DNA of 64,000 nucleotides from Malus domestica. Taxonomy: Eukaryota; Streptophyta; Magnoliopsida; Rosales; Rosaceae. Position 1 is the stretch's first letter; the number at the start of each line of letters is the position of its first letter. The DNA lies in assembly GCF_042453785.1 (NCBI RefSeq), contig NC_091671.1, positions 39,323,001-39,387,000 of the forward strand. The letters are read 5' to 3'. The notes beneath the pieces were generated by a model that worked only from the letters and a program-made list of their open reading frames with translations, ran no database searches and was not told the DNA's origin. Positions 10,567 to 18,689 of this stretch are shown here, piece after piece. Made by a program: the position numbers and the translations under genes.

Positions 10567-11624
10567 TGTAGACATCGAAATTTCGGTAAATAAATGTTGA
10601 CCGATAAATCAAAGTGTCAACGCTCATGTATTGCATAAATTTTACACGTAGCATGTGACTCAACGAAAATTGAAATGAGTTGGAAAAGTCATCAAATAAG
10701 ACACGTGTCAACACCTGGCAGAAACGACTTATTTCATCCGGGATATTATATTCAAAATTAGGCCTTGGAAAATTCTATAAATATAAGCCCATTTCATTCA
10801 TTTAAGGGGAATTCATATTACACCTTGAAGCTCTGAAGCTCTGAAACTCCGAAGCTCTCAAGCATCCAGGTTCCCGAAGAATCAAGAAAGTGTTCTTTGT
10901 TCTTCGTTCATCGTTCTTCCAAGATCAAGCCCCGACGGCCCTTGGATCAACAATCATCCACCTTCAAGATCAAGCCCCGACGGCCTTTGAAGAAAGCACC
11001 ATCGTTCATCATCCGTTCATCCAAGATCAAGCCTCAACGGCCCTTTGGATCAACAACGTCGACAAATCCATACGTCCAACCGTTCTTCAAGATCAAGCCC
11101 AAAAGCCCTTGAAGATCCGTTCATCACTGTTCTTCAAGATCAAGCCCAAAAGCCTTTGGAGATCCGTTCATCACTGTTCTTCAAAGATCAAGCCCAAAAG
11201 CCCATTTGAAGATCCGCTCAAATCCACCTTCAAGATCAAGTCCACGGCCCTTGAAGAACGTTCTTCAAGATCAAGCCCAAAAGCCCCTTGAAGATCCGTT
11301 CATCACTGTTCTTCAAAATCAAGCCCAAAAGCCCTTGGAGATCCGTTCATCACTGTTCTTCAAAGATCAAGCCCAAAAGCCCCTTTGAAGATCCGCTCAA
11401 ATCCACCTTCAAGATCAAGTCCGCGGCCCTTGAAGAACGTTCATCCTTAGATCAAGCCCAACGGCCCTTTGGATCAATCACACATCCACAAATACACACC
11501 TTACGGAGATTGAATCAGAGGATCAAAATAGAGAGAGATTGTAACCCAAAATCATCAAATACAAATATTTGTTTGTGCACGTCGTTTCTTGTCTCTTTCG
11601 TTTCAGGAATTTTCCGTGTTCACA
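10567..11624 (+). repeat. 5' LTR, 1058 bp
   Basis: Begins TGTAGACATCG and ends TTCACA (canonical TG...CA). Its partner is at 20572-21629, a constant offset of 10005 over the whole length, so there are no indels. The second half (about 10920-11470) is a run of short imperfect repeats around GATCAAGCCC(C/A)AAAGCCC and GATCCGTTCATCACTGTTC. Small open frames within it are products of these repeats. Confidence 0.97.
10776..10785 (+). promoter_or_regulatory. Probable LTR TATA box
   Basis: TATAAATATA sits about 210 bp into the LTR, after an AT-rich stretch and before GC-richer sequence, where an LTR promoter is expected. The 3' LTR copy is at 20781-20790. Confidence 0.55.
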
Positions 11625-11627
11625 AAT

Positions 11628-11645
11628 TGGCACGCCCAGTGGGAC
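11628..11645 (+). other. Primer-binding site
   Basis: TGGCACGCCCAGTGGGAC begins three bases after the 5' LTR. The leading TGG pairs with a tRNA CCA end. I cannot name the tRNA by eye. Confidence 0.75.
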
Positions 11646-11703
11646 AATCTCTACCTCTCATCTCTTTCTCCGTTCAAGAAATTCGAGCACACTTCCAAAA
11701 TTA

Positions 11704-13653
11704 ATGGCTTCAAGGAAGGCTCAAACTGTTCCCGCAACTGGCGCAAAGAACAAGAGCGCCCTCGTCGCAAGAGGTGTCACTTTAGGCATCACGACTCGAA
11801 GCATGGCAAGAGCTACTTCTGCCGCCTCTTCCACCTCTGCATCAACTCTGTCAAGGGAACAAAAGCACCCAAGGCACGAGCCTTTGATCACCTTAGCCTC
11901 ACTAAGGGCACCAAGGGGGGAAAGCCCAAGGAAATACTCCGAATCCATGCTCTCCGATGCCGATTCAAGCGACAGTTCAGCCATGCAAGTCATGACCATT
12001 GGAGCAACTTCAATCGATGAGCAGCTGGCTCAAATGAATGAAGCAATCGCAAGGCTAACCCGAACTGTGGAAGAAAAAGACTTGCAAATTGCAGCACTAG
12101 TCAACCGACTGGAGGCGCAGGACGGCGATAAACCCGACCCAGATGATGATCCACTAAAGGGAGGAGCTGGCGGAGACGAAGAACCCCCGGTGAAGAAAAT
12201 CGATGGGAAGCCGGAGCCAGACCAAGCAGCGGCACTCATGGGATCTCTTTCTATCCAGCAGCTGCAGGAGATGATCACCAACACCATCAAGGCACAGTAT
12301 GAAGGGAGCTCACATACCTCCTTGTTCTACTCGAAGCCCTATTCCAAGAAGATTGATGCCCTAAGGATGCCAAAGGGTTATCAACCACCAAAGTTCATGC
12401 AGTTTGATGGAAAAGGAAACCCAAAGCAGCACGTTGCACATTTCGTCGAAACTTGCAACAACGCGGGGACGGAGGGAGACTACCTTGCCAAGCAGTTTGT
12501 GCGCTCGCTGAAAGGAAATGCCTTTGAGTGGTACACGGACCTAGAGCCTGAGTCCATCAACAGCTGGGAGCAATTAGAGCGGGAATTCCTCAACCGTTTC
12601 TACAGCACCCGCCGCACTGTGAGCATGCTAGAGCTAACGAGCACAAAGCAGTGGAAGGACGAGCTAGTCATTGACTACATCAACAGGTGGCGCATTCTAA
12701 GCCTCAACTGTAAAGACAGGCTCTCGGAAACCTCTTCAATCGAGATGTGCATCCAAGGCATGCAATGGGGTTTGCAATACATCCTTCAAGGCATTAAACC
12801 ACGGACCTTTGAGGAATTGGCCACTCGCGCCCATGATATGGAGTTGAGCATCGCCCATCATGGGAAGAAGGAACCGATCGCCAACTACAAAAACGACAAA
12901 GCTCTTGAGACAAAGGTGGAAAAGGCTGCATGGAAACCCACCAAGGAAGCGATGATTGTCAACACATCTCCCGTCAAAATATCCACACGAGGCAAGGCGA
13001 TTCAAACCGAAGCTTTTCGTGATCAAGAGACACGTAGACGCACTTTGAAGGAGCTTGAGGAGAAGACTTATCCATTCCCCGACTCTGATGTGGTTGCCAT
13101 GCTAGATGACCTGTTGGACAAGAAGGTGATCAGTTTGCCTGAGTGCAGACGGCCGGAAGAGATGAATCGTACTAACAGTCCAAGATACTGTAAATTCCAC
13201 CGCTTCATCAGTCATCCGACAGAAAAGTGCTTCGTGTTGAAAGATCTCATCATGAAGCTGGCTCAGAAAGGAATCATCGAGCTAGATCTTGACGATGTGG
13301 TGAAGTCAAACTATACCACTTTCACTTCTGGCTCTTCCGACTCAAAATTTTCACCTCAACCGCTGGGGGCATCGTCCAAGACAAGCAAAGTTGAAGGATG
13401 GACTCAAGTCACTCCTAAGAAATTGCACAAGAAGCATACGTCTCCTCCACATGTCCGCCAATCGGAAAGGGGGCAAAGCAGCTCTTGTCAACCTTCAAAG
13501 CAACATGAACGTGTTGAAGATGATGAAATTTCGACACATAGATCGTCCATCCCCATCACGATGCGTGATTTCTTTCCTGAAGACTTCTTCAATCACTCAG
13601 TCAAGGCTCCTTACTATGAAGATTGCGAGGAACGGCTTTCCCGGATCGCTTGA
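11704..13653 (+). CDS. gag: Retrotransposon gag polyprotein, 649 aa
   Basis: The first ATG after the leader is at 11704 (context TTAATGGC) and the frame ends at TGA 13651-13653. Residues 95-140 form a coiled coil (EQLAQMNEAIARLTRTVEEK). The retrotransposon Gag core lies at about 225-400 and includes NAFEWYTDLEPESINSWEQL and the following EFLNRFYSTRR block. Near residues 492-512 is YCKFHRFISHPTEKCFVLKD, a Cys/His segment typical of plant Ty3/Tat Gag proteins that replaces the usual CCHC knuckle. The frame is intact. It assembles the particle that packages element RNA. No protease or polymerase frame follows, so Gag here is probably the only structural protein the element can supply. Confidence 0.9.
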   Translation: MASRKAQTVPATGAKNKSALVARGVTLGITTRSMARATSAASSTSASTLSREQKHPRHEPLITLASLRAPRGESPRKYSESMLSDADSSDSSAMQVMTIGATSIDEQLAQMNEAIARLTRTVEEKDLQIAALVNRLEAQDGDKPDPDDDPLKGGAGGDEEPPVKKIDGKPEPDQAAALMGSLSIQQLQEMITNTIKAQYEGSSHTSLFYSKPYSKKIDALRMPKGYQPPKFMQFDGKGNPKQHVAHFVETCNNAGTEGDYLAKQFVRSLKGNAFEWYTDLEPESINSWEQLEREFLNRFYSTRRTVSMLELTSTKQWKDELVIDYINRWRILSLNCKDRLSETSSIEMCIQGMQWGLQYILQGIKPRTFEELATRAHDMELSIAHHGKKEPIANYKNDKALETKVEKAAWKPTKEAMIVNTSPVKISTRGKAIQTEAFRDQETRRRTLKELEEKTYPFPDSDVVAMLDDLLDKKVISLPECRRPEEMNRTNSPRYCKFHRFISHPTEKCFVLKDLIMKLAQKGIIELDLDDVVKSNYTTFTSGSSDSKFSPQPLGASSKTSKVEGWTQVTPKKLHKKHTSPPHVRQSERGQSSSCQPSKQHERVEDDEISTHRSSIPITMRDFFPEDFFNHSVKAPYYEDCEERLSRIA

Positions 13654-13659
13654 CAAACC

Positions 13660-14012
13660 AACAAAAGCTCCTGGTCTGCAAGAGCCTAAACTGCAAGACA
13701 CAAGGCTCCTCGCCTGCACGAGCCTAAACTGCATGGCACAACGCTCCTGGTCTGCACGAGCATAAAAGGCAACGCCAACGTTCCTTGCCTGCATGAGTTA
13801 AAACTGCAACACGGCACCAAATGCTCCTTGTTCGCACGAGCCTAAACTGCACGAACCAAAGCTCTTTGTCCGCACGAGCCTAAACTGCATGGCACAACGC
13901 TCCTGGTCTGCACGAGCATAAAAGGCAACACCAACGCTCCTTGCCTGCACGAGCTGAAACTGCAACACGACACCAAACGCTCCTTGTCTGCATGAGCTGG
14001 AACTGCAAAACG
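13660..14012 (+). repeat. Short tandem repeats after gag
   Basis: About nine imperfect copies of a unit of roughly 40 bp containing GCTCCT(G/T)GTCTGCACGAGC and TAAACTGCA. Spacing varies and no frame is kept. Confidence 0.85.
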
Positions 14013-14054
14013 GCACAAAAAAGAAAATACCAAAAAAAATATATGTATGTATTT

Positions 14055-14110
14055 GAACTACGTTACGACTTGATCTCTTCTTTGGAGGGGTACGTAGGCA
14101 GCTCGAATAT
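14055..14110 (+). other. Post-coding motif of plant Ty3 elements
   Basis: GAACTACGTTACGACTTGAT followed by GGGGTACGTAGGCAGCTCGA. From memory, similar GAACTACGT...GTACGTAGGCAGC segments lie just beyond the coding part of many plant Ty3-type elements. Here it marks where pol would normally have ended, although pol is absent. Confidence 0.5.
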
Positions 14111-14169
14111 TCAAAATTTGAGTTCAGTCACATCAAAGAATAGTTTAATGTTATTACAATTTCTTTGTA

Positions 14170-14170
<1 letters not shown>

Positions 14171-14201
<31 letters not shown>
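14171..14201 (+). repeat. Poly(A) tract, 31 A, at the left edge of the captured region
   Basis: Uninterrupted A run followed by ACTACAGCTT, a second A run and a short TA repeat. Together with the A run at 17694-17716 it brackets the host-gene fragments. Confidence 0.9.
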
Positions 14202-14203
<2 letters not shown>

Positions 14204-14492
14204 ACAGCTTAAAAAAAAAATATATATATATATAGCCTCAGAAGCAGATCAAAACACATCTGCAATTCCAAAAGGCCCAGGCCCACAAGCCCACGTTCAT
14301 TGTCAACGAAAAGAAGACCTTATCCTCACCATCACCATCTTCCCGAGCCCCAATTCTCAGATTCATTTCCGGATCACGAAGACAAGAGCAACAACACCGC
14401 TCCGTCCCCCGAGGATATCTCCAGACAGTCTCAACTCTTGGCCGAGCTGTCGAGGAAGGTGATTAATTTGCGCGAATTGCAGAGAATTTCAT

Positions 14493-14657
14493 CCCGGCCT
14501 CATCTCCTGCCGCACCGAATTCGGACCCTCCCAACCCTTAAAGGGGGCCCGCATCACCTGTTCCCTCCGCATGACCATCCAAACCGCCATCCCTATTGAA
14601 ACCCTTACCGCCCTCGGCGCCGAGGTCCGCTGGTGCTCCTGCAACATTTTCTCCACC
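14493..14657 (+). pseudogene. Captured fragment of S-adenosyl-L-homocysteine hydrolase
   Basis: The frame reads [20 protein letters not shown], then [20 protein letters not shown] and WCSCNIFST, matching the conserved N-terminal block of adenosylhomocysteinase. Only about 55 codons are present; the catalytic and NAD-binding parts are absent. The next bases diverge abruptly, marking a junction. The sequence upstream (14236-14480) is open in one frame but unrecognised. Confidence 0.75.
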
Positions 14658-14727
14658 AAACCCCACGTACTGCATATGGTGCGTACACCCGGAGCAAGTC
14701 CACATACATGTCGCTACAAATGCGCCC

Positions 14728-15345
14728 ACAGATCTAGACATCCTATATGCTGAAGGTGTAACTTCATCTAATGGGCTTATTTGTGTGGACTTCTCATTTC
14801 CCAAACTCAGAATCTGAAGATACCATCAATACTAGTGATCAGCATGACTCTTTGCTTAGGTACCAACTTATTAGAGTAAATGCAAGAGGACTTGGAGAAA
14901 ACTGTAAATGGTTAGAGATGTTTGAAGACGTTGGAATGGTCATATTCTGCGTGTCCTTGAGCGACTACGATCAGTTCTCTGCTGATGAGAATGGGTATTT
15001 CAATAACAAGATGTTGCTGGCCAGGACTTTCTTTGAAAGCATTGTTAATCATCCGACCTTTGAACAGATGGACTTCCTCTTGATTCTAAACAAGTTTGAT
15101 TTATTTGAGGATAAGGTAGAATGGGTACCGTTAAATCAGTGTGAGTGGTTTGAAGATTTTCGTCCAGTGATGAGTCGTCATCGCTCGAGTAGCAACACGA
15201 GCAGCAACAACATTAACAGCAGCCCCTCATTGGGTCATTTAGGAGCTCACTACATTGCAGCAAAGTTCAAGAGGCTCTATTCTTCTCTAACCGGGAAGAA
15301 ATTGTACGTTTCCGTGGTGAAGGGATTGCAGCCGGATAGTGTCGC
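14728..15345 (+). pseudogene. Captured fragment of an extra-large G protein (XLG)
   Basis: Frames read [20 protein letters not shown], then after a frameshift near 14790-14815 LLRYQLIRVNARGLGENCKW, LEMFEDVGMVIFCVSLSDYD, the NKFD guanine-specificity motif in FLLILNKFDLFEDK, and KRLYSSLTGKKLYVSVVKGL. This is the C-terminal G-alpha-like region of plant XLG proteins. About 600 bp runs without an intron, suggesting capture from spliced RNA. The frameshift and missing ends mean it cannot give a working G protein. Confidence 0.88.
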
Positions 15346-15355
15346 TGCAACCCCC

Positions 15356-16000
15356 GCGTGGGCATCTTACTTGCTATAAATGTTTATTTGCAATTACTGA
15401 ACGGAAGAACAAGGTTTAAGATAAGTGGGTAGAATGCCCAACATATAGACAACATACTGATGTTGGAAACATTGCTTATGCTGATGATGGGCAGAGTGAA
15501 ACTAGTACTTCTTCTGTGCTTCATACAACCGAAAGTCGTGAAATGTCTGAAGCATCGGTTATGGTGCAAGGTTCATATGGAACAAAGATTGAAGCAGTGA
15601 CAAGAAGAATACTATGGATAAAGTCTACAGATCCAGAGGCTAAAGTTCTTGTTTTCTCAAGCTGGCATGATGTGCTCGATGTATTGGAGCATGCCTTCAC
15701 TGCTAATGACATTACGCATGTTCGGATGAAAGGAGGAAGGAAATCACAAGTTGCCATTAGCGAATTTAAAGGCGAAAAGATAAGTGCAAAAGGAAATCAC
15801 AAGATACGTGGACAGAAAGAGCAAAGATCTTTCCAAGTGTTACTGCTCCTGATTCAACATGGAGCTAACGGCCTCAATCTTCTGGAAACGAAGCATGTTA
15901 TTCTTGTCGAGCCGCTTCTCAATCCATCAGTAGCAGCACAGGCGATCAGTTGGGTCCACCGAATCGGACAGAAAAGCAGAACCATAGCCCATCTTCTCCT
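15356..16000 (+). pseudogene. Captured fragment of a SHPRH-type RING/SNF2 helicase
   Basis: From RGHLTCYKCLFAITER through KWVECPTYRQHTD to QGSYGTKIEAVTRRILWIKS, AKVLVFSSWHDVLDVLEHAF, IQHGANGLNLLETKHVILVE and QAISWVHRIGQKSRT. This is the last half of a RING finger plus the helicase C-terminal domain (motifs V and VI) of the plant SHPRH-like family. Three expected RING cysteines are replaced (Arg, Tyr, Tyr), and TAA interrupts the frame near 15418. About 640 bp without introns again points to an RNA-derived copy. From 15516 the frame runs on into the next fragment, giving a chimeric ORF to 16493. Confidence 0.88.
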
Positions 16001-16028
16001 CTCTCTAATTTCCCCTTATGGGGCGGGT

Positions 16029-16325
16029 ATGGATCTCTACACTTTTCCGGTGGAGGGATTACTGCAGTCGGTCACTTCACTTGCTGCTTCAGAAATCGGT
16101 CTTTTCCCAGGATTCAAAAAGGAGCTAACTGAGCTTCGTCAATCGTCACTTGAGATTCAACAGTACTTAGGCGATGTTGCCCACCAACCACGGGATCGGA
16201 GCATAGCAGTCAGAATCTGGGTCAAGGATCTGAAAGACGTAGCTCATGATGCCGATGACGTCGTGGAGGACATCAACTACGAAGTTCTCCGGCGTACAGT
16301 AGAAATTCAAAACCACATGAAGAAG
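16029..16325 (+). pseudogene. Captured start of a CC-NB-LRR resistance protein (Rx-type coiled coil)
   Basis: MDLYTFPVEGLLQSVTSLAA, GLFPGFKKELTELRQSSLEI, QQYLGDVAHQPRDRSIAVRI and WVKDLKDVAHDADDVVEDIN match the N-terminal Rx_N domain of CNL proteins, including the EDVID-like position (DADDVVEDI). It joins the helicase fragment in frame, so one frame (15516-16493) encodes helicase-C, CC domain and an unrecognised tail. NB-ARC and LRR parts are absent. Confidence 0.82.
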
Positions 16326-16699
16326 AAGGAGGAGATGCTGGTGAAGAGCAGGAACATAGTGATTTTAGCTTGGACTTTAGTGGCGTTGTGCTGCGGATCG
16401 CATGCTTCTCACATTTTGCATTCTCTAGGAATTCATGCTGCTCATGGATCGTTTTGGGAGCTACTGCAACTTCATGCACTTAAAGAAAATTAGCAGGGAG
16501 TTGAGGAGGCGGTTATTTGGGAGAAACAAGCGAAGGCATAGCCGCAGTCCTCAAAAGCATCATCGTGGTGGTTATTAGGAGCGCCCACATGGAAGTCGTG
16601 GTTCGAAATGGGTCGGATTCGAATTTCGGTCCTGGAGGTTTCTGTCTCTCGATCTTCACGGCTTCTGCTCCCTCCTCCCTCTCCTTTCGTCTCTGTAGA

Positions 16700-16935
16700 A
16701 ATTTGGGGCACCTAGAAGGCACCCAAATTCAGTCTCTCAGCCATCCATTAGATCTGAGACTCTGATCCATTCCAAACAACTCATTCAATTTCTAAGCTTC
16801 TGAAATCAGAAGCAACAAAAAAAAATGAAGAAAAGCTCAGATGGGTTTGTGAGGGTAGATCGGATTGATCTGAAGGGCTTGGATGAGCAGCTGGAAAGGC
16901 ATCTCAACAGGAACACCACCACCGCTGGCTCCAGC
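16700..16935 (+). pseudogene. Captured leader and first codons of a Raf-like (HT1-type) kinase
   Basis: An ATG at 16825 opens MKKSSDGFVRVDRIDLKGLD and EQLERHLNR, similar to the N-terminus of plant Raf-like kinases of the HT1/ATN1 type, preceded by 5'-UTR-like sequence. The match is short and no kinase domain follows. Confidence 0.5.
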
Positions 16936-17071
16936 AGCCGGGTCATCGTCGGGCAGCATGGGATTCGAATCTGACCGTGGTCGCACCCGAACCCGATCGA
17001 GACCATGAATACGCACCGCATAAATTGAGACGGTTTAGAAGAAGCAGGGGAGGCAGTTTGGAGTCAACAAC

Positions 17072-17195
17072 CTCAAAACGGTCATTGTCGTCGCACCCAC
17101 CTACGCTCGGACCTTCCAGGCGCTACAGTTGACTGGCGTTATGCACTCGCTGATGCTGGTGCCGTACGACTTCATCTAAGTCGTCTGAATCGTCG
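17072..17195 (+). pseudogene. Captured fragment of a GT43 (IRX9/IRX14-like) xylosyltransferase
   Basis: LKTVIVVAPTYARTFQALQL and TGVMHSLMLVPYDFI match the start of the GT43 catalytic domain. Two stop codons follow where WIVVEAG would be expected. Only about 40 codons are present. Confidence 0.6.
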
Positions 17196-17290
17196 CTAAG
17201 ACCGACCCGGCCCCTTTCCAAACCCTGATCTCCCACCTCATGTCTTCCGCCAACGATCAGCGCTCCCAGGCGGAGCTCCTCTTTAACCTC
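17196..17290 (+). pseudogene. Captured fragment of importin-5 N-terminus
   Basis: TDPAPFQTLISHLMSSANDQ and RSQAELLFNLCK match the N-terminal HEAT region of plant importin-5 (importin beta-3). The match stops after about 30 codons. Sequence from 17291 to 17680 is GC-richer and looks gene-derived but is unassigned. Confidence 0.6.
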
Positions 17291-17693
17291 TGCAAGCTTG
17301 CCGTACTCTCCCCCATCCCCGGCGCTCAGATCCTTCAAGCCGTCTCTGCGGTTGGGCTGGAGCCACATACGAGCTTGAGGTGGCTCATCAATACGGTGTT
17401 CACGGGCAAGCTGGTGTTGTTTCAGACGACATGAATGGGCCCATCAACAATGAGCGGCAATCCCCTTCTGCCCATCAGTTCCAAGCAGCAACGGCGACGG
17501 CAAAGTCTCCGACATCAAGGCTGCACCGCTCTTCTCTTGCATCCTCCTCCGTCTCTTGCCTCGCAGCTGCTAACAACTTCAAAGACCGCTGTCAAACGAC
17601 TAGCCGGCCGAGAAGCTCTTCCTCAAACTCGAGCTCCTTCCCTACAAATCCCTCAGCCAAAGCATCCTAATTTATACAGAAAGAAATACAATT

Positions 17694-17716
17694 AAAAAAA
17701 AAAAAAAAAAAAAAAA
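17694..17716 (+). repeat. Poly(A) tract, 23 A, at the right edge of the captured region
   Basis: Follows the last gene-like sequence directly and precedes low-complexity A-rich DNA containing GGTGCATC and GGCACCA motifs (17717-17890). Confidence 0.9.
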
Positions 17717-18032
17717 GTGGTGCATCTGGCATCACGTGAAAAAAAGAGGAATGATGGATCAAAGATGGGGTACAGCCCCATGGCAGATCAAAAGTTTCTG
17801 GTGGTGCATGGGCACCATGTGCAAAAAGGAAAAAAAATTGTAAAAAAATAAAATAAATGATGGAACTTGGTGCATCCAGCACCAAAAAGAAAAGAAAAAA
17901 AAAAAAAAACAAAACAAAACAAATGCATAGAGAGAAATAGAAGGTCCATTTTATTTATTTTTTTGAAAATTTTACATAAATTTGCATTATACATACTTAA
18001 AAAAAAAAAATCAAGTTTACAAGAGGGGATCT

Positions 18033-18683
18033 TCAAGGACGATCAGGTGGCGCCTCACAACTCGGCAGAGCTCCAGGAAGAGAAGGTGTCGGAGGTTGGC
18101 TGTTTGAAGCCTCAGCAGTCGGTACAGCCCCAGAAGACGAAGGTAAATGCTGCTGGAACAAACCCACAAACCTCCGATGATCAAGTAAAATCTGACCATC
18201 AGATTCCTGCATCTGGTCAATTTTCCTCTTCATGTTTGTGGCATAGTTGTGTGCAAGCTTGTGCAACTGTTTATTCTCATGCTTGAGCCCTCTGATCTCC
18301 TGTTTGAGACTCATCACTTCAGCCGCCAACGATTCAACTTGACGGGTTCGAGCAAATAGGCGTTGGGCCATGTTGGACACAGAACCCGCACACTGCACAC
18401 TAAGAGCCAGAGACTCCTTAACAGCCAACTCATCAGACCGCCTGGAAAGTAGTCTGTTATCTTTGGGAGTGACAAGGTTCCGGGCCACCACCGCAGCGGT
18501 CATATCATTCTTCATCACCGAATCCCCAACAGTAAGAGGACCAGTAGGGGATATGAAGGATGGGCGCCATATGTTGTCTGGAGAAGGCGGGACTGCCTCT
18601 TCACCAAGATTCAAGTCAAAACGACGATCGGAGGGCCCTGACATTTTCAAAGTGTTGAAGAAAGAAGAGGTCGGACAAATCAA
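18033..18683 (-). CDS. Antisense ORF of the retrotransposon, 216 aa, function unknown
   Basis: Open on the strand opposite gag. It begins MICPTSSFFNTLKMSGPSDR; a second in-frame Met at residue 14 (MSGPSDRRFDLNLGEE) may be the real start. Residues 110-170 form a likely coiled coil (SLAAEVMSLKQEIRGLKHEN, KRKIDQMQE). The C-terminus is Pro/Ser-rich (FQQHLPSSSGAVPTAEASN to EAPPDRP). Antisense ORFs between coding region and 3' LTR are known in Tat-lineage Ty3 elements such as Ogre and Grande, and this position fits. Their role is unknown. The long open frame suggests it has been kept, in contrast to the broken host fragments. Confidence 0.65.
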   Translation of the reverse strand: MICPTSSFFNTLKMSGPSDRRFDLNLGEEAVPPSPDNIWRPSFISPTGPLTVGDSVMKNDMTAAVVARNLVTPKDNRLLSRRSDELAVKESLALSVQCAGSVSNMAQRLFARTRQVESLAAEVMSLKQEIRGLKHENKQLHKLAHNYATNMKRKIDQMQESDGQILLDHRRFVGLFQQHLPSSSGAVPTAEASNSQPPTPSLPGALPSCEAPPDRP

Positions 18684-18689
18684 GATCTT

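Noticed and set aside
10890-11704. Several overlapping open frames with repeated Lys-Pro-Lys-Ser-Pro type residues, seen again at 20895-21640
   Set aside because: They lie in the LTR and are translations of its short tandem repeats in different frames; no start context or conserved protein.
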